This document shows, piece after piece, positions 37,058 to 45,963 of a DNA stretch of 64,000 nt. This DNA comes from Bradyrhizobium sp. SZCCT0153. Its GTDB lineage: Bacteria > Pseudomonadota > Alphaproteobacteria > Rhizobiales > Xanthobacteraceae. The notes below the pieces were generated by a model that ran no database searches, was not told the DNA's origin, and saw nothing but the letters and a program-made list of their open reading frames with translations. The DNA is taken from the NCBI RefSeq assembly GCF_018129995.1, contig NZ_JAFCKS010000003.1, forward strand, positions 682,001-746,000, given 5' to 3'. How positions within the stretch are numbered: the first letter of the stretch is position 1; the number at the start of each line of letters is the position of its first letter. Both the position numbers and the translations under genes were made by a program.

Positions 37058-37462
37058 TCAGGATGCTTTGGCACGCGCCCGCGCACGTGCCGCACGGCGG
37101 CGTTGCAGGCGTTGGCTTCGGCCAACCTTTGTGAAGGCGACAAGTTTGGGCGCTCGCTCTTCGGACGACAGCTGCTCGACCGGACCATCCCGTCCGGTTT
37201 GTGGCCCGGAAGACCTGGCCTCCATGAAATCGAGTACCGTCCTGCCCTTCTCCGTAATCCGCCATCCGCCGTTCAGGCGTTCGACCAAGGCTTGCGAGAA
37301 GATGTCTAGATCCGGAACGCGCGCGGCCAAGCGCATGGTCCGCTCGGCCCAATCCCGTCCGCTCGTCGCCAGGATCGCCATGTCGCGCTTGAGGTCCGAC
37401 ATGACGGCGAATCCATCGGGATAACTCACCAGGATCTTGAGCACTGTGACCTGGAAATTCAC
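37058..37462 (-). CDS. Small winged-helix-like protein
   Basis: A 134-residue protein from a GTG start. The N-terminal 90 residues (VTVLKILVSYPDGFAVMSDL to GGWRITEKGRTVLDFM) have the helix pattern and final beta-wing of a winged-helix domain like the N-terminus of Mrr-type proteins. The C-terminus is a basic Arg/Ala-rich tail. It follows the 66-residue gene by 12 bases and is probably co-transcribed. DNA binding is inference. Confidence 0.68.
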   Translation of the reverse strand: MNFQVTVLKILVSYPDGFAVMSDLKRDMAILATSGRDWAERTMRLAARVPDLDIFSQALVERLNGGWRITEKGRTVLDFMEARSSGPQTGRDGPVEQLSSEERAPKLVAFTKVGRSQRLQRRRAARARARAKAS

Positions 37463-37474
37463 CCCGACGCTCCG

Positions 37475-37675
37475 CTATCGCCCCATGCTCGGGGCTTGAT
37501 GGAGCGCCTCGCGACTGACCTGCTTCAGGCTCTCCGGCGTGATGTTGCCCGTCGCGGCGGCTTCCAGAATTCTTGAAGCGACATGGGTCCGAGCACCGGT
37601 CTCGAAACGCGAAACCTCTTCACAGACCTCGTCGAGTACGGCGCGCAAAAGCGCCGTCGTGGCCGGATCGAACAT
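37475..37675 (-). CDS. Small conserved protein, unknown function
   Basis: A 66-residue helical protein starting MFDPATTALLRAVLDEVCEE, with SRFETGARTHVASRILEAA. By recall such short proteins recur in Bradyrhizobium. It is the first gene of a likely two-gene unit with the winged-helix-like gene. Role unknown. Confidence 0.68.
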   Translation of the reverse strand: MFDPATTALLRAVLDEVCEEVSRFETGARTHVASRILEAAATGNITPESLKQVSREALHQAPSMGR

Positions 37676-37969
37676 GGGAACCCAAAACGCTAGAAGCGAT
37701 AGCCTACAGCAAAGACGTATTCCGGTGGAATCAACATTGTTAATGCCCGCAGAGATCAGGCAGATGTTCGGGGTGCGCTCCTGAAAGCTTTTGCGCCGCA
37801 GCGTGGGCCGACCCCAGCGCGGCCTCGCGTGTTGTGGTCCGAACTCGAAGCTGTCGAATCACGCTGCCCCGGCGCCGAGCTCCATTGCCCTTCGCCGCCG
37901 GGCCAGCAGCAACCATTGCCTATTTTTCCCGTTATCCGCAGGGCATGCGCAATGTGAAAGGAACTCCCG

Positions 37970-38383
37970 ATGAAGAAGATTGCAATGTCGGCGCTGCTGG
38001 TCGGCGCCCTTGGTCTGGCCTCGGTGGCCACGACCTCTCCTGCCGAAGCCCACTGGCGAGGAGGTTGGGGCGGTTGGGGACCCGGCATCGCCGGCGGCTT
38101 GGTCGCGGGCGCCGTGATCGGCGGGCTTGCTTCCTCGGCGTATGGCTGGGGCCCCGGCTATGGCTACTACGGCGGCCCTGGCTACTATCGAGCCGGCTAT
38201 TACGGCGGCTCCTACGCCTACGGCTACGACGAGCCGTATCGCTGGGGCGGCGGCTACACCACGACCTACTACACGGCGCCCGTATCCTACGGCTATCGCT
38301 ATCGCCGCGTCGTGCGCCCCGCCTACGCCTATTACCGCGGATCCTACCCGGTCGTTCGGCACCGCTGGCGCCACCACCACTGA
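37970..38383 (+). CDS. Exported Gly/Tyr-rich protein
   Basis: A 137-residue product with a signal peptide (MKKIAMSALLVGALGLASVA to AEAHW). The mature part begins with a glycine-rich hydrophobic segment (GIAGGLVAGAVIGGLAS), then repeats GYYGG / YGYGY units and ends RHRWRHHH. It is probably an envelope-associated structural protein. GGAAC precedes the ATG and a clear terminator follows. Confidence 0.78.
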   Translation: MKKIAMSALLVGALGLASVATTSPAEAHWRGGWGGWGPGIAGGLVAGAVIGGLASSAYGWGPGYGYYGGPGYYRAGYYGGSYAYGYDEPYRWGGGYTTTYYTAPVSYGYRYRRVVRPAYAYYRGSYPVVRHRWRHHH

Positions 38384-38412
38384 TGAGATCAGTCCATCCG
38401 AACGCAACCAAC

Positions 38413-38439
38413 GCCGCGCACCCGAAGGCGCGGCCTTTT
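38413..38439 (+). terminator. Rho-independent terminator
   Basis: The stem GCCGCGC / GCGCGGC encloses the loop ACCCGAAG and is followed by CTTTTC. It ends the Gly/Tyr-rich gene. The stretch from here to 38950 shows no gene I can support. Confidence 0.7.
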
Positions 38440-38950
38440 CATTGGGGCCGGCGTTCCGCTCACCAGTCGCCGAAGACCTGGACGTGCCGTTCGAAGGCCA
38501 GCCGACGTTTGGGAGTTCTTCTCGACGTCCTCGTCAGTCGCTTGACATGCTGGGTCTGCGTTTATTTCTCGATCTCGGAAGGAGGCGCCGCAGGGAGGGC
38601 GGCCATTGCCTCCCGCAGCGGCTGCTGCGGTTTGTCGGGCATCTGCTCGGCCTGCACGGTGGAGGAGATTTGAGAATGGCGGTGCTTAATGTCGCGATTT
38701 CTCTTCCGCGTGTGGCGCTGGCTAAAGCTAAAAATGCAGAAGGGGCCGCTGTTTTGAGACAACGCCCCCTCATGCTTCCGGGTTTCAAATAATTCCGAAA
38801 TGAAATGGCTCTGCCAGCCCGGTATGCTATTATTTCCCGGTTAACAAATCCCTGCCTTCACAAATGTGAATCGGCCGGATCTTTTTTTCGTGGCACCGAC
38901 CGACGAGATTGGCCACTTGCAGATTCCGCGGAGGCTACGGTGAGGCTGCC

Positions 38951-39084
38951 TCAGTTCAATCGGCCGCGCAGCGTTTTGATAAACTCGCGTAGGTCGTCCA
39001 CGTACTCTTCGATGAGCCGCCGCGCTTCATCCGTCCGGGTGGCTTGGCTTCCTTCGCGTCGCTCTCTTCCTCGCGCTTGGCCAT
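38951..39084 (-). pseudogene. Frameshifted small gene with EEYxDDLREFIK tail
   Basis: The ATG at 39084 opens MAKREEESDAKEAK, but a one-base deletion near 39040-39041 moves the frame. Restoring one base gives KPTRTDEARRLIEEYVDDL followed by REFIKTLRGRLN and a stop at 38951. The C-terminal part is a clear relative of the intact 46-residue protein at 45823. Either the gene is broken or the base is a sequencing error. Confidence 0.65.
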
Positions 39085-39239
39085 GTGCTTCTCTGTAGTT
39101 AGGAACCCCCTGCCCGTGATTGATTTGTGTCTGCGGTGACTGCCTCTCTTCAGAGGGCAAGAGCCTGTCCGGAGGCCCCAGCATCATCAAGCCCCCCGGC
39201 CCGATGCTGGGGCCGCCACGGGCCGAGGAACTAGGACGC

Positions 39240-40135
39240 GGACTCATTAAAGGCGCAGCCATAGCCTGATTGACGCGAGTTGAACGAAGGCAAGGTAGTT
39301 GGCGGCGAGCCTGTCGTAGCGCGTCGCCACCCGGCGACATTGTTTGATCCTGTTGAAGAACCGCTCGACCCGGTTACGAGCCCGATAGAGGTAGGGACTG
39401 AAGCAGATAGGATCGCTGCGATTGCTTTTCGGCGGGATGTTGGCCCACGCCCCCTTCTTCATGGCAAGCGCTCTGATCCAGTCGGCGTCATAGCCACGGT
39501 CGGCAAGCAGCATTGACCCGGACTTCAGACGAGACAGCAGTTTTCCCGCAAGTCGAACGTCGTGGGCTTGGCCAGGACTCAACGCCAGCCGTACCGGCAG
39601 ACCATTGCTATCGACCACTGCATGAATTTTACTCGTCAAACCGCCGCGTGACCGCCCCATCGATTGGCGCTGGTTTCGCATGATGCAGGCTCCATGCTGA
39701 TGCACGCGGACAATCGAGGTGTCGATCATTTGGACAGCGGCATCATGAGCAGCGGCAAGTGCGTCTATGATGCGGCTCCAGACCCCAGCCCTCCGCCAGC
39801 GAACGAAGCGGTTATAGCAAGTGGTGTACGGGCCGAACGCCTCAGGCAGATCGCGCCAGGGTGCTCCCGATCTCAAGACCCAAAAGATGCCGTTTAGGAC
39901 ACGACGATCGTTTACCCGAGGAACGCCACGCGGCTTGTTGGGCAACATCGGCTTGAGGGCGGCCCATTCAAAATCGGCAAGTTCGTAGCGCATGATTCGA
40001 AGCTCCATTTTGACAGCTTGAATCACAGGCATCCGACCAAACACAATGCGCCTAATTTGCCTTGCTGCTTTTTGAGCGGAGCGGACATCAACCAAGGGAC
40101 TATCCGGCTGGATCAGTCAAAATGATCCTGAGTCC
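39240..40135 (-). mobile_element. IS5-family insertion sequence
   Basis: An 896-base element. Its ends share GGACTCA as short terminal inverted repeats (GGACTCATTAAAG on the left, GGACTCAGGATCATT on the right strand). One transposase frame lies between them. A GC dinucleotide flanks both ends and may be target duplication or part of the repeat. Confidence 0.75.
39247..39993 (-). CDS. IS5-family transposase
   Basis: A 248-residue DDE transposase starting MRYELADFEWAALKPMLP. The DDE residues lie in MIDTSIVRVHQHG, LLADRGYDADW and RARNRVERFFNRIKQCRRVATRYD. VLRSGAPWRDLPEAFGPYTTCYNRF is the usual N-terminal block. The frame appears intact. In-frame starts up to 40095 would begin outside the conserved domain. 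Confidence 0.9.
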   Translation of the reverse strand: MRYELADFEWAALKPMLPNKPRGVPRVNDRRVLNGIFWVLRSGAPWRDLPEAFGPYTTCYNRFVRWRRAGVWSRIIDALAAAHDAAVQMIDTSIVRVHQHGACIMRNQRQSMGRSRGGLTSKIHAVVDSNGLPVRLALSPGQAHDVRLAGKLLSRLKSGSMLLADRGYDADWIRALAMKKGAWANIPPKSNRSDPICFSPYLYRARNRVERFFNRIKQCRRVATRYDRLAANYLAFVQLASIRLWLRL

Positions 40136-40157
40136 GCACCGGAAGATATGGCGCCGT

Positions 40158-41171
40158 CTATTTTTCGCCGATGATCATGGAGTTGCCACCTGGAAGGTGG
40201 CGAACCGTCGTCTTTGTGAACCCGGCCGACCGCATCCAGCCGGTGCAATCCGTTGCCGTATATCCAAACCCACCCGCCGTCCAAAGGAGCATGTTGAGAG
40301 AGGAGAGCAAGCCAGTTGTGCTTGTGCGCCGGTCGTCATCGATCAGCATATCATAGACGATGACAGCCCCACCTGTCGGGATCGATCGATACGCCTCGTC
40401 CAGCAACATCTTCTTGGCTTCAAGGTCCCAATTGTGGAGGACGCGACCCAAGACGATGACATCGGCCTGAGGCAACGGATCCTTGAAGAAATCGCCTCCC
40501 GCGAAACTCACCCTATCAGCGACGTTGCGTTCGACCGCGTACTCCTCAAATGCCGAGCACAGCATCGGGAGATCGAATCCGATCGCGCGGACGTGAGGAT
40601 GTGCCAAAGCAACCTGGACCGGTAGGCAACCTTGAGCGGTGCCTACGTCGCAAAGTGTCTGATAATTCTCCCAGGGGAACTGGTGAGCGATACCTTGAGC
40701 GGCGAGCAAGCTGCCGGATGTCATCGCGGTGACGAAGGTTCGGAGTCTCGCTGCGTCGTTGTACAAAGATCCGAAGTGATCCTGGCCATGCGTTTCGGCC
40801 GCCGGATTGCCGGTCTGCAGCGACTGCGTCAGCGACCCCCATAAGACGTATTCGCGGCGGTTGTACTGATCGAAGCTGGCGCCGAGATAAGTCGGCTTTG
40901 CTCGGTCTAGATAAAAATCGCTCTCCTCGGTGTTTCGATATCGCCCTTCGTCATCTCGCGTCAGAAGACCAGTCGCGACGAGTGCATCGAAGAAGTCGCG
41001 AGCTGAGCGACCGTGGACCCGAATGCGGCTCGCGAGATCCCTCGCATCGAGCGGGCCGGCTGCGAGCTCGGAAAAAACTCCGAGTTCGACCGCGCTCAAT
41101 AGAACTTTCGCCTGCCGATAGGCGCTGCCGATCTCGAAAAGCCGATCGGTACGCGGATGTTCGTGGGTCAT
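40158..41171 (-). CDS. SAM-dependent O-methyltransferase-like protein
   Basis: A 337-residue protein of the plant-type/hydroxyneurosporene O-methyltransferase family. An N-terminal winged-helix dimerisation domain (AVELGVFSELAAGPLDARDL) is followed by a Rossmann domain with CDVGTAQGCLPVQVALAHP (SAM-binding), GFDLP, GGDFFKDPLPQADVIVLGRVLHNWD and GGAVIVYDML. The substrate is unknown. It lies 35 bases after the TctC-type gene, behind a GGAGGA site, and is probably co-transcribed. Confidence 0.85.
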   Translation of the reverse strand: MTHEHPRTDRLFEIGSAYRQAKVLLSAVELGVFSELAAGPLDARDLASRIRVHGRSARDFFDALVATGLLTRDDEGRYRNTEESDFYLDRAKPTYLGASFDQYNRREYVLWGSLTQSLQTGNPAAETHGQDHFGSLYNDAARLRTFVTAMTSGSLLAAQGIAHQFPWENYQTLCDVGTAQGCLPVQVALAHPHVRAIGFDLPMLCSAFEEYAVERNVADRVSFAGGDFFKDPLPQADVIVLGRVLHNWDLEAKKMLLDEAYRSIPTGGAVIVYDMLIDDDRRTSTTGLLSSLNMLLWTAGGFGYTATDCTGWMRSAGFTKTTVRHLPGGNSMIIGEK

Positions 41172-41206
41172 GGGACATTCCTCCTGTCTCGGTGCTTTGC
41201 GCGTCC

Positions 41207-42166
41207 CTATCGCGGCGGCGCCTGGGTGTAACGGGCGAGCGCCGCGCGCTCGTCCATGACGATCTTTTGCAGTTCTGCCGGAGAGGTGACTCGTACCCGC
41301 ATGCCGATCGCATTGAAGCGTCCCGCCAAGTCCGCGCCGGCGCCGATCGCGTGCAGGTCGGCACCGATGCGTTCACGCAGCTCCGCCGACATCCCGCGGG
41401 GCGCGAAAAAGCCAAGGAACGCTTCGTACTCAAGCTCCGGAAAACCCGACTCGCGCGCCGTGGGGACGTCCGGTAAGAAGGGTGATCGTTGACTATTCGT
41501 GATCGCGATAATCTTGATCTTGCCGGTTTGCGCCATCGGCAACTGGGTCGCGAGGGCAGCAGCATAGAATTGGAGTCGATCTTGCGAAAGGTCCTGCATC
41601 GCCATGCTCACCTCTCGGTATGGGACACGCGGGAGATCGATGCCGGCGCGCTTCAAAAACCCCGGCACCAGATAGTCCAGACTGCCGGGAGTTCCGCTCC
41701 AATTGAACTGGCCCCGCTTGAGGCGTGCCTGCGCCACAAATTCGGACAGCGAGCTTGTCGCCAGGGAAGCAGGAACCCCTATCGCTACGTAGACTTCAGC
41801 GGCAGCCGCAACCGGCAGCAGATCATCGGGATTGTATGGAAGGCTGCCCGCGTGCGCGAGCAGGTTGCTCGTGAGCGGTCCCCCGTTCGTATAGAGGAGA
41901 GTATGACCATCGTTCGAGTTGAGCACCGCGGTCGCGGCGATGATGCCGTCGGCGCCTGGACGATTTTCGACGATGACGGGCTTCCCCCACCGCTCCGCAA
42001 GCTTTTCGGCGAACGGACGCGCCGTGACGTCGCCACCGCTGCCAGGCGGAAATGGCGTGATGATCTTCACGACTTGGGTTGGCCACGACTGGGCGTTGCC
42101 CGGAAGCGCGGTAAACGACAGAGCGATCGTTGTCAGCAGTCCCAAAGCCAAATGCGTGGTGCGCAT
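41207..42166 (-). CDS. TctC/Bug-type periplasmic solute-binding protein
   Basis: A 319-residue tripartite-tricarboxylate-type binding protein. The signal peptide (MRTTHLALGLLTTIALS to GNAQSW) is followed by VVKIITPFPPGSGGDVTARPF, KPVIVENRPGADG and SGTPGSLDYL, typical of Bug receptors. No tctA/tctB transporter genes are nearby, as is common for this family. Start at 42166 has a GAGGAGG site. It shares a 113-base divergent promoter region with the CadC-like regulator. Confidence 0.88.
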   Translation of the reverse strand: MRTTHLALGLLTTIALSFTALPGNAQSWPTQVVKIITPFPPGSGGDVTARPFAEKLAERWGKPVIVENRPGADGIIAATAVLNSNDGHTLLYTNGGPLTSNLLAHAGSLPYNPDDLLPVAAAAEVYVAIGVPASLATSSLSEFVAQARLKRGQFNWSGTPGSLDYLVPGFLKRAGIDLPRVPYREVSMAMQDLSQDRLQFYAAALATQLPMAQTGKIKIIAITNSQRSPFLPDVPTARESGFPELEYEAFLGFFAPRGMSAELRERIGADLHAIGAGADLAGRFNAIGMRVRVTSPAELQKIVMDERAALARYTQAPPR

Positions 42167-42279
42167 GACGGAACCTCCTCGTCCCGATCGCCGGCACGGC
42201 GATTTGTCGGGCTCGATGGACACTACGGAGCGATACCCTTAAGGTCCTTGTTTCAGCGTCTGAAGAGTTCTGAACAGGC

Positions 42280-43827
42280 ATGGCGGTCAATCCGAAACCG
42301 GATCGAGAGACTGTTCGATTTGGAAAGTTTGTGCTGGATCTTGTCGAGCGGCGGCTGACCTTTTCGGGACAGCCCGTCAAGCTCCCAAGCCGGGCACTCG
42401 ATATCCTCTACGAATTGGCTTCGGTCCAGGGCGAGGTTGTGAGCAAGGATCGCCTGATGGAGAAAATCTGGGCGGGCCGCGTGGTGGAGGAGAACGCGAT
42501 CCAGGTGCACGTGTCCGCCTTGCGCAAGGCACTTGAACTCGGAAGCGACGGTCAGAGCTACGTCGTTACCGTTCCGGGACGAGGCTATCGCCTCGTGGGA
42601 GTCAAGAATGGTCCAGACATGCAGGCGTATTCGGGCTCTGGAGACATCCCGGCGCGCGGGACCACGGTCGCCGTGCTGCGGTTCGCCAATCTCAGTGGGG
42701 ATTCCAGCCAGGATTACTTCGCCGATGGTATCGTAGAGGACATCATCACGGGACTATCCCGTATCACCGGTCTATCGGTGGTCGGCAGCACGTCGAGTTT
42801 GCTGTTCGAAGCCGGCACCGGCGACCTGGGAAGTATCGGGCGGAAGCTGGGGTGCCGCTATCTCGTGCAGGGGAGCGTGCGCAAGGCCGACAATCGCATA
42901 AGGATCACGGCGAGGCTGGTTGAATCCGACACGGGTGCTGCATTGTGGGCCGAGCGGTACGATCGCCGGTTTGACGATATTTTCGAAGTTCAGGACGCCA
43001 TTGCGATGAGCCTGATCGGGGCACTCGAACCGAATCTGCGCAAGGTCGAAATCAGCCGCGTCCGACGAGAGCGTCCCAACAGTCTCGATGCCTATGATCT
43101 TGTCTTGCGGGCGATCTCATCGATGCGCACGACCATGCCGACGGGCGCTGGGGAAGCCATTCCGCTTTTGCGGAAGGCATTGGAGCTGGAGCCCGATTAT
43201 TCGGCTGCTCAGGCACAGCTGGCGCGATGTTTTCAGATCAGATTCAGCCGCGGTGGACTGAGCGAGGCCGATCGCGCCACCGCCGTCCGCTATGCTCGCG
43301 CTGCGACGAGAAGTGATGACGCGACCGCGCTCGGTGCTGCCGGTCTGGTGATCTGGTTCGCTGACCCTGACTTCAGTGACGCGTTCGAGGTGTTTCGCCG
43401 GGCCCTGTCGATCAGTCCTTCAAATGTCGTTGCCTTGGGAAACAGTGCATTCGCGCATGCGTTCATGGGCGACCGCCAAAGTGCGCTTGAACTGGCGCAA
43501 CACGCCCTGGAGGTCAGTCCTTTCGATACACTGATTGCTCATATGGCGATCGCGGTGACTGAGCTTTATGTCAATCGGTTTGATGAAGCTCTGAAGGCGG
43601 CGGCTCGCGCAGTCGAAGCCAATCCTTCATTCAGTGTGCCGCACGTCCTTCAAACGATCGCCCTGGTCCGGCTCGGTCGAATCGAAGAGGCGAGATCGGC
43701 CGCAGAACGTGTCTTGAACCTAGACCCCACGTTCACGATGCCAGTATGGTCAGTCACCGTACGGAAAAACGCTGCCGTTTTCGATCCAATGGCACAGGCG
43801 TGGAGTGAGCTCGCTACTTGCAGTTAA
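42280..43827 (+). CDS. Winged-helix regulator with TPR-type effector region
   Basis: A 515-residue protein. The N-terminal OmpR/CadC-type winged helix (FVLDLVERRLTFSG, then LVSKD-type wing and VSALRKALE) is followed by a region (about 125-260) with TVAVLRFANLSGDSSQDYFADG and ILVQGSVRK-like sequence found in adenylate-cyclase-associated TPR proteins. TPR repeats (ALELEPDYSAAQAQLARCF, ALSISPSNVVALGN, ALEVSPFDTLIAHM) then run to the end. No membrane helix is seen. It probably controls the divergent TctC-methyltransferase pair. Confidence 0.82.
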   Translation: MAVNPKPDRETVRFGKFVLDLVERRLTFSGQPVKLPSRALDILYELASVQGEVVSKDRLMEKIWAGRVVEENAIQVHVSALRKALELGSDGQSYVVTVPGRGYRLVGVKNGPDMQAYSGSGDIPARGTTVAVLRFANLSGDSSQDYFADGIVEDIITGLSRITGLSVVGSTSSLLFEAGTGDLGSIGRKLGCRYLVQGSVRKADNRIRITARLVESDTGAALWAERYDRRFDDIFEVQDAIAMSLIGALEPNLRKVEISRVRRERPNSLDAYDLVLRAISSMRTTMPTGAGEAIPLLRKALELEPDYSAAQAQLARCFQIRFSRGGLSEADRATAVRYARAATRSDDATALGAAGLVIWFADPDFSDAFEVFRRALSISPSNVVALGNSAFAHAFMGDRQSALELAQHALEVSPFDTLIAHMAIAVTELYVNRFDEALKAAARAVEANPSFSVPHVLQTIALVRLGRIEEARSAAERVLNLDPTFTMPVWSVTVRKNAAVFDPMAQAWSELATCS

Positions 43828-43863
43828 TGTCTGCGCATGCCAAGTGCGACATAATGCGCCACC

Positions 43864-43968
43864 TCATGATCTCGGCCGCTTTCGGAGCGAAGCAGACAGG
43901 TCGAAATTAATGAGTACGCGCCCTAGTGCCACACTCAGGATGATGATGCCGATAAAGAACCGGCCCAT
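43864..43968 (-). CDS. 34-residue membrane protein, translationally coupled
   Basis: The ATG overlaps the TAA stop of the preceding gene (TAATG). The product has one hydrophobic helix (FFIGIIILSVALGRVLI) and a basic tail (LRKRPRS). The overlap and the single clean membrane segment argue for a real gene; its function is unknown. Confidence 0.5.
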   Translation of the reverse strand: MGRFFIGIIILSVALGRVLINFDLSASLRKRPRS

Positions 43969-44141
43969 TACCTCTCCTTGCGGACGCCCTTGAACTTCTT
44001 CGCACTCTTCTTGACGGCCATGAACTGACCACCCTTCTTGTTGCGCTTGGTGGAGGTCTTCGTCAGGGGGTTCTTCAACTGCGTGCGCTTCTTCACCGCG
44101 CCTTTGCGTGCGTTGTCGCCAGTGGGTTTGTTGACGGCCAT
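43968..44141 (-). CDS. 57-residue very basic protein
   Basis: The product starts MAVNKPTGDNARKGAVKKRT and ends MAVKKSAKKFKGVRKER; about a third of residues are Lys or Arg. An AGGAGG site lies just before the ATG. By recall such proteins recur widely in Bradyrhizobium. High charge suggests nucleic-acid or ribosome association, which is inference. A coupled membrane peptide gene follows. Confidence 0.72.
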   Translation of the reverse strand: MAVNKPTGDNARKGAVKKRTQLKNPLTKTSTKRNKKGGQFMAVKKSAKKFKGVRKER

Positions 44142-44437
44142 AGGTTCCTCCTAAAGAAGACCAAGCTACGAATCGGCGGGTTGGTTCCTCTTGAACCTCA
44201 GTGACGCTTGTTGAGACGGACAAAAGGGGCCGAATGCTGGAATTGGAATGCGGAAGCTCTTTGATTGAAGACGACGAGTGCCAAGTTGTGATCGTCCTTG
44301 CCGACATTGCGATTGCTCTCCTATCGGCAGGATTAGTGGTGGACGTCCTAAGGGACTTGCTCTGACACAACGATTGCAACCTTTGCGCCCACACACCCGG
44401 AGAATGACACTTTGACGCTGCGTGCTTCGCTGAATTG

Positions 44438-44794
44438 CTACGGCTGAACTAAGCGCAAGCTAAACTGCCGCGTGTCCAGCACGGCATAGCGATCGACGAA
44501 CTCCTGGAGATGCGAGGGGACGTCGGTTAGTTGCAGATTACAGCGGCTTTGGATTTTTCGGGCGACATCCTCAGAAACGTCTTCGGACCAGTGCTCTCCC
44601 GTGTTGAAGGCAATGACTCTGGTCGGCCGCTTGTATTCGCCCGAGATCAGATCCCGAATGACTGTTTCGAGGTCTGCGGCTTCCAGATCCGCTTCGCGCC
44701 ACGCGCGTCCCATTCTCCCAAAATCATCGGCCACCAGATAAACGGTCGGCTCGCCTGCCGGGATGATCGAGGGGGTCCATCGGGACTGACGCAT
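44438..44794 (-). CDS. Conserved small protein, unknown function
   Basis: A 118-residue soluble protein starting MRQSRWTPSIIPAGEPTVYL, with VADDFGRMGRAWREADLEAADLE and RVIAFNTGEHWSEDVSEDVA. It reads as a typical small conserved protein of the genus. An upstream in-frame ATG four codons earlier is possible. Function unknown. Confidence 0.68.
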   Translation of the reverse strand: MRQSRWTPSIIPAGEPTVYLVADDFGRMGRAWREADLEAADLETVIRDLISGEYKRPTRVIAFNTGEHWSEDVSEDVARKIQSRCNLQLTDVPSHLQEFVDRYAVLDTRQFSLRLVQP

Positions 44795-44904
44795 AAACAA
44801 CTCCACACCACAGAACCGGGATTCAAGCTGCCTTTAGCGGATTAGTTCCGTCTTGAGGAACGCTTGTGGAGTTCGGAGCTTGTGCTGGGTAGAAGGGAGA
44901 AAAC

Positions 44905-45060
44905 ATGAGCCAAGAGATCCCTAAAGACGATCCGCGGAAACAGGCCGACCAGGTGACGCATAAGCAAACGGACAAGCCTTGGAAGGGCAACCCGGAGAAA
45001 GAGCAGCGTAACAAGGCCGACATCGACCTTGAAAATTGGCAGAAGACGAATACGCACTAG
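44905..45060 (+). CDS. 51-residue hydrophilic protein
   Basis: The product starts MSQEIPKDDPRKQADQVTHK and ends DIDLENWQKTNTH. It is highly charged and probably disordered. AAGGGAG precedes the ATG. The next gene starts 9 bases after its stop, so the two form a unit. By recall it resembles widespread small Bradyrhizobium proteins. Confidence 0.68.
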   Translation: MSQEIPKDDPRKQADQVTHKQTDKPWKGNPEKEQRNKADIDLENWQKTNTH

Positions 45061-45069
45061 GAGCGCCTA

Positions 45070-45369
45070 ATGAGAAGACTACTATCAATCGCCGTCGCAG
45101 TGCTCGCCCTGTCGACTGTTAGCGTTGCTGGTCAGCAAGCCGGCTCACCGAGCGGACGTGGGGCAGTCACCGGTGATCCCGCGGCCAGCTCGACGGCGCC
45201 AAGTACGGATCCGCGCAGCACCACTGGCATGTCACCCGGCTCGCGCAGCGGGAGCGGTACGTCCACTTCTGGCGGCAAGGATGACAACGGCGACCAGGGG
45301 CGAGACGAGATGCCGGATAGCAACATGAACGTCAGGCCGCAGAGCCAGCAGCCGGAAAAGCCGCACTGA
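45070..45369 (+). CDS. Exported Ser/Gly/Pro-rich small protein
   Basis: A 99-residue product: a signal peptide (MRRLLSIAVAVLALSTVSVAG) is followed by a low-complexity mature part rich in Ser, Thr, Gly and Pro and ending NVRPQSQQPEKPH. Its ribosome site AGGAG overlaps the stop of the previous gene. It is probably periplasmic; no family recognised. Confidence 0.7.
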   Translation: MRRLLSIAVAVLALSTVSVAGQQAGSPSGRGAVTGDPAASSTAPSTDPRSTTGMSPGSRSGSGTSTSGGKDDNGDQGRDEMPDSNMNVRPQSQQPEKPH

Positions 45370-45822
45370 CAGCAGAAACCTTCGCTGCCAGTTTAAAGCG
45401 GCTTCGGCCTCAGCACTCCCGGCGCTCTGATCCGCAATTGGATCGGCAGCCGGGAGCATTGGGGGCTGGAGACTAAGCCGCGCCATGTTCGCGACCTACG
45501 GTCATATGAACGGACGATTCCGGCAGTCTCACCAATCCCATTTTCGGATCCGTGTGTTCTTCCGTCAGAAAACCGGCGCGGTCCAAATGGAAAGAGCCGC
45601 AGCATCTTTCGACACTGCGGCCCCGCCGGGTTTAAAAAAATTTGGTGAAATATGGACCAGCCCCGGCATCAGCGATGCTATGCGTGTGTGCCTATGGCGC
45701 AACGTAAATCGCTGATTGGGTTAACGGAACCGGGCCGCCTGTTGCAAAATGGATGGCCTAGTTTGCGGCAGCTTGATTTGGATTGATCAAACGATCCTCC
45801 GGGTTGCGCCGTATCTTTGATC
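45370..45822. other. Intergenic stretch without a recognisable gene
   Basis: Short open frames occur on both strands but none has a convincing ribosome site or protein-like composition. No repeat or RNA gene was recognised. Confidence 0.45.
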
Positions 45823-45963
45823 ATGGCCGCGCCTGAGAAGCCGCCAAGCAAACACATAGCTGAGCCAAAACCATCTCGTTCCGACGAGGCGCGGCAGATC
45901 ATTGCCGAGTACGCCGATGAACTGCGAGAGTTCATCAAGAAACCCCTTCAGAAAATGAACTAA
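45823..45963 (+). CDS. 46-residue protein with IxEYADELREFIKK tail
   Basis: The product starts MAAPEKPPSKHIAEPKPSRS and continues DEARQIIAEYADELREFIKK, ending PLQKMN. A proline/lysine-rich head precedes an amphipathic helix. The helix matches the frameshifted gene at 38951 and the end of the protein at 54732. Too short for automatic gene calling but clearly patterned. Confidence 0.65.
   Translation: MAAPEKPPSKHIAEPKPSRSDEARQIIAEYADELREFIKKPLQKMN

Noticed and set aside
38562..38762. 66-codon minus-strand frame ending LREAMAALPAAPPSEIEK
   Set aside because: Its end looks protein-like, but start, ribosome site and family are all unconvincing, so it is left unannotated.
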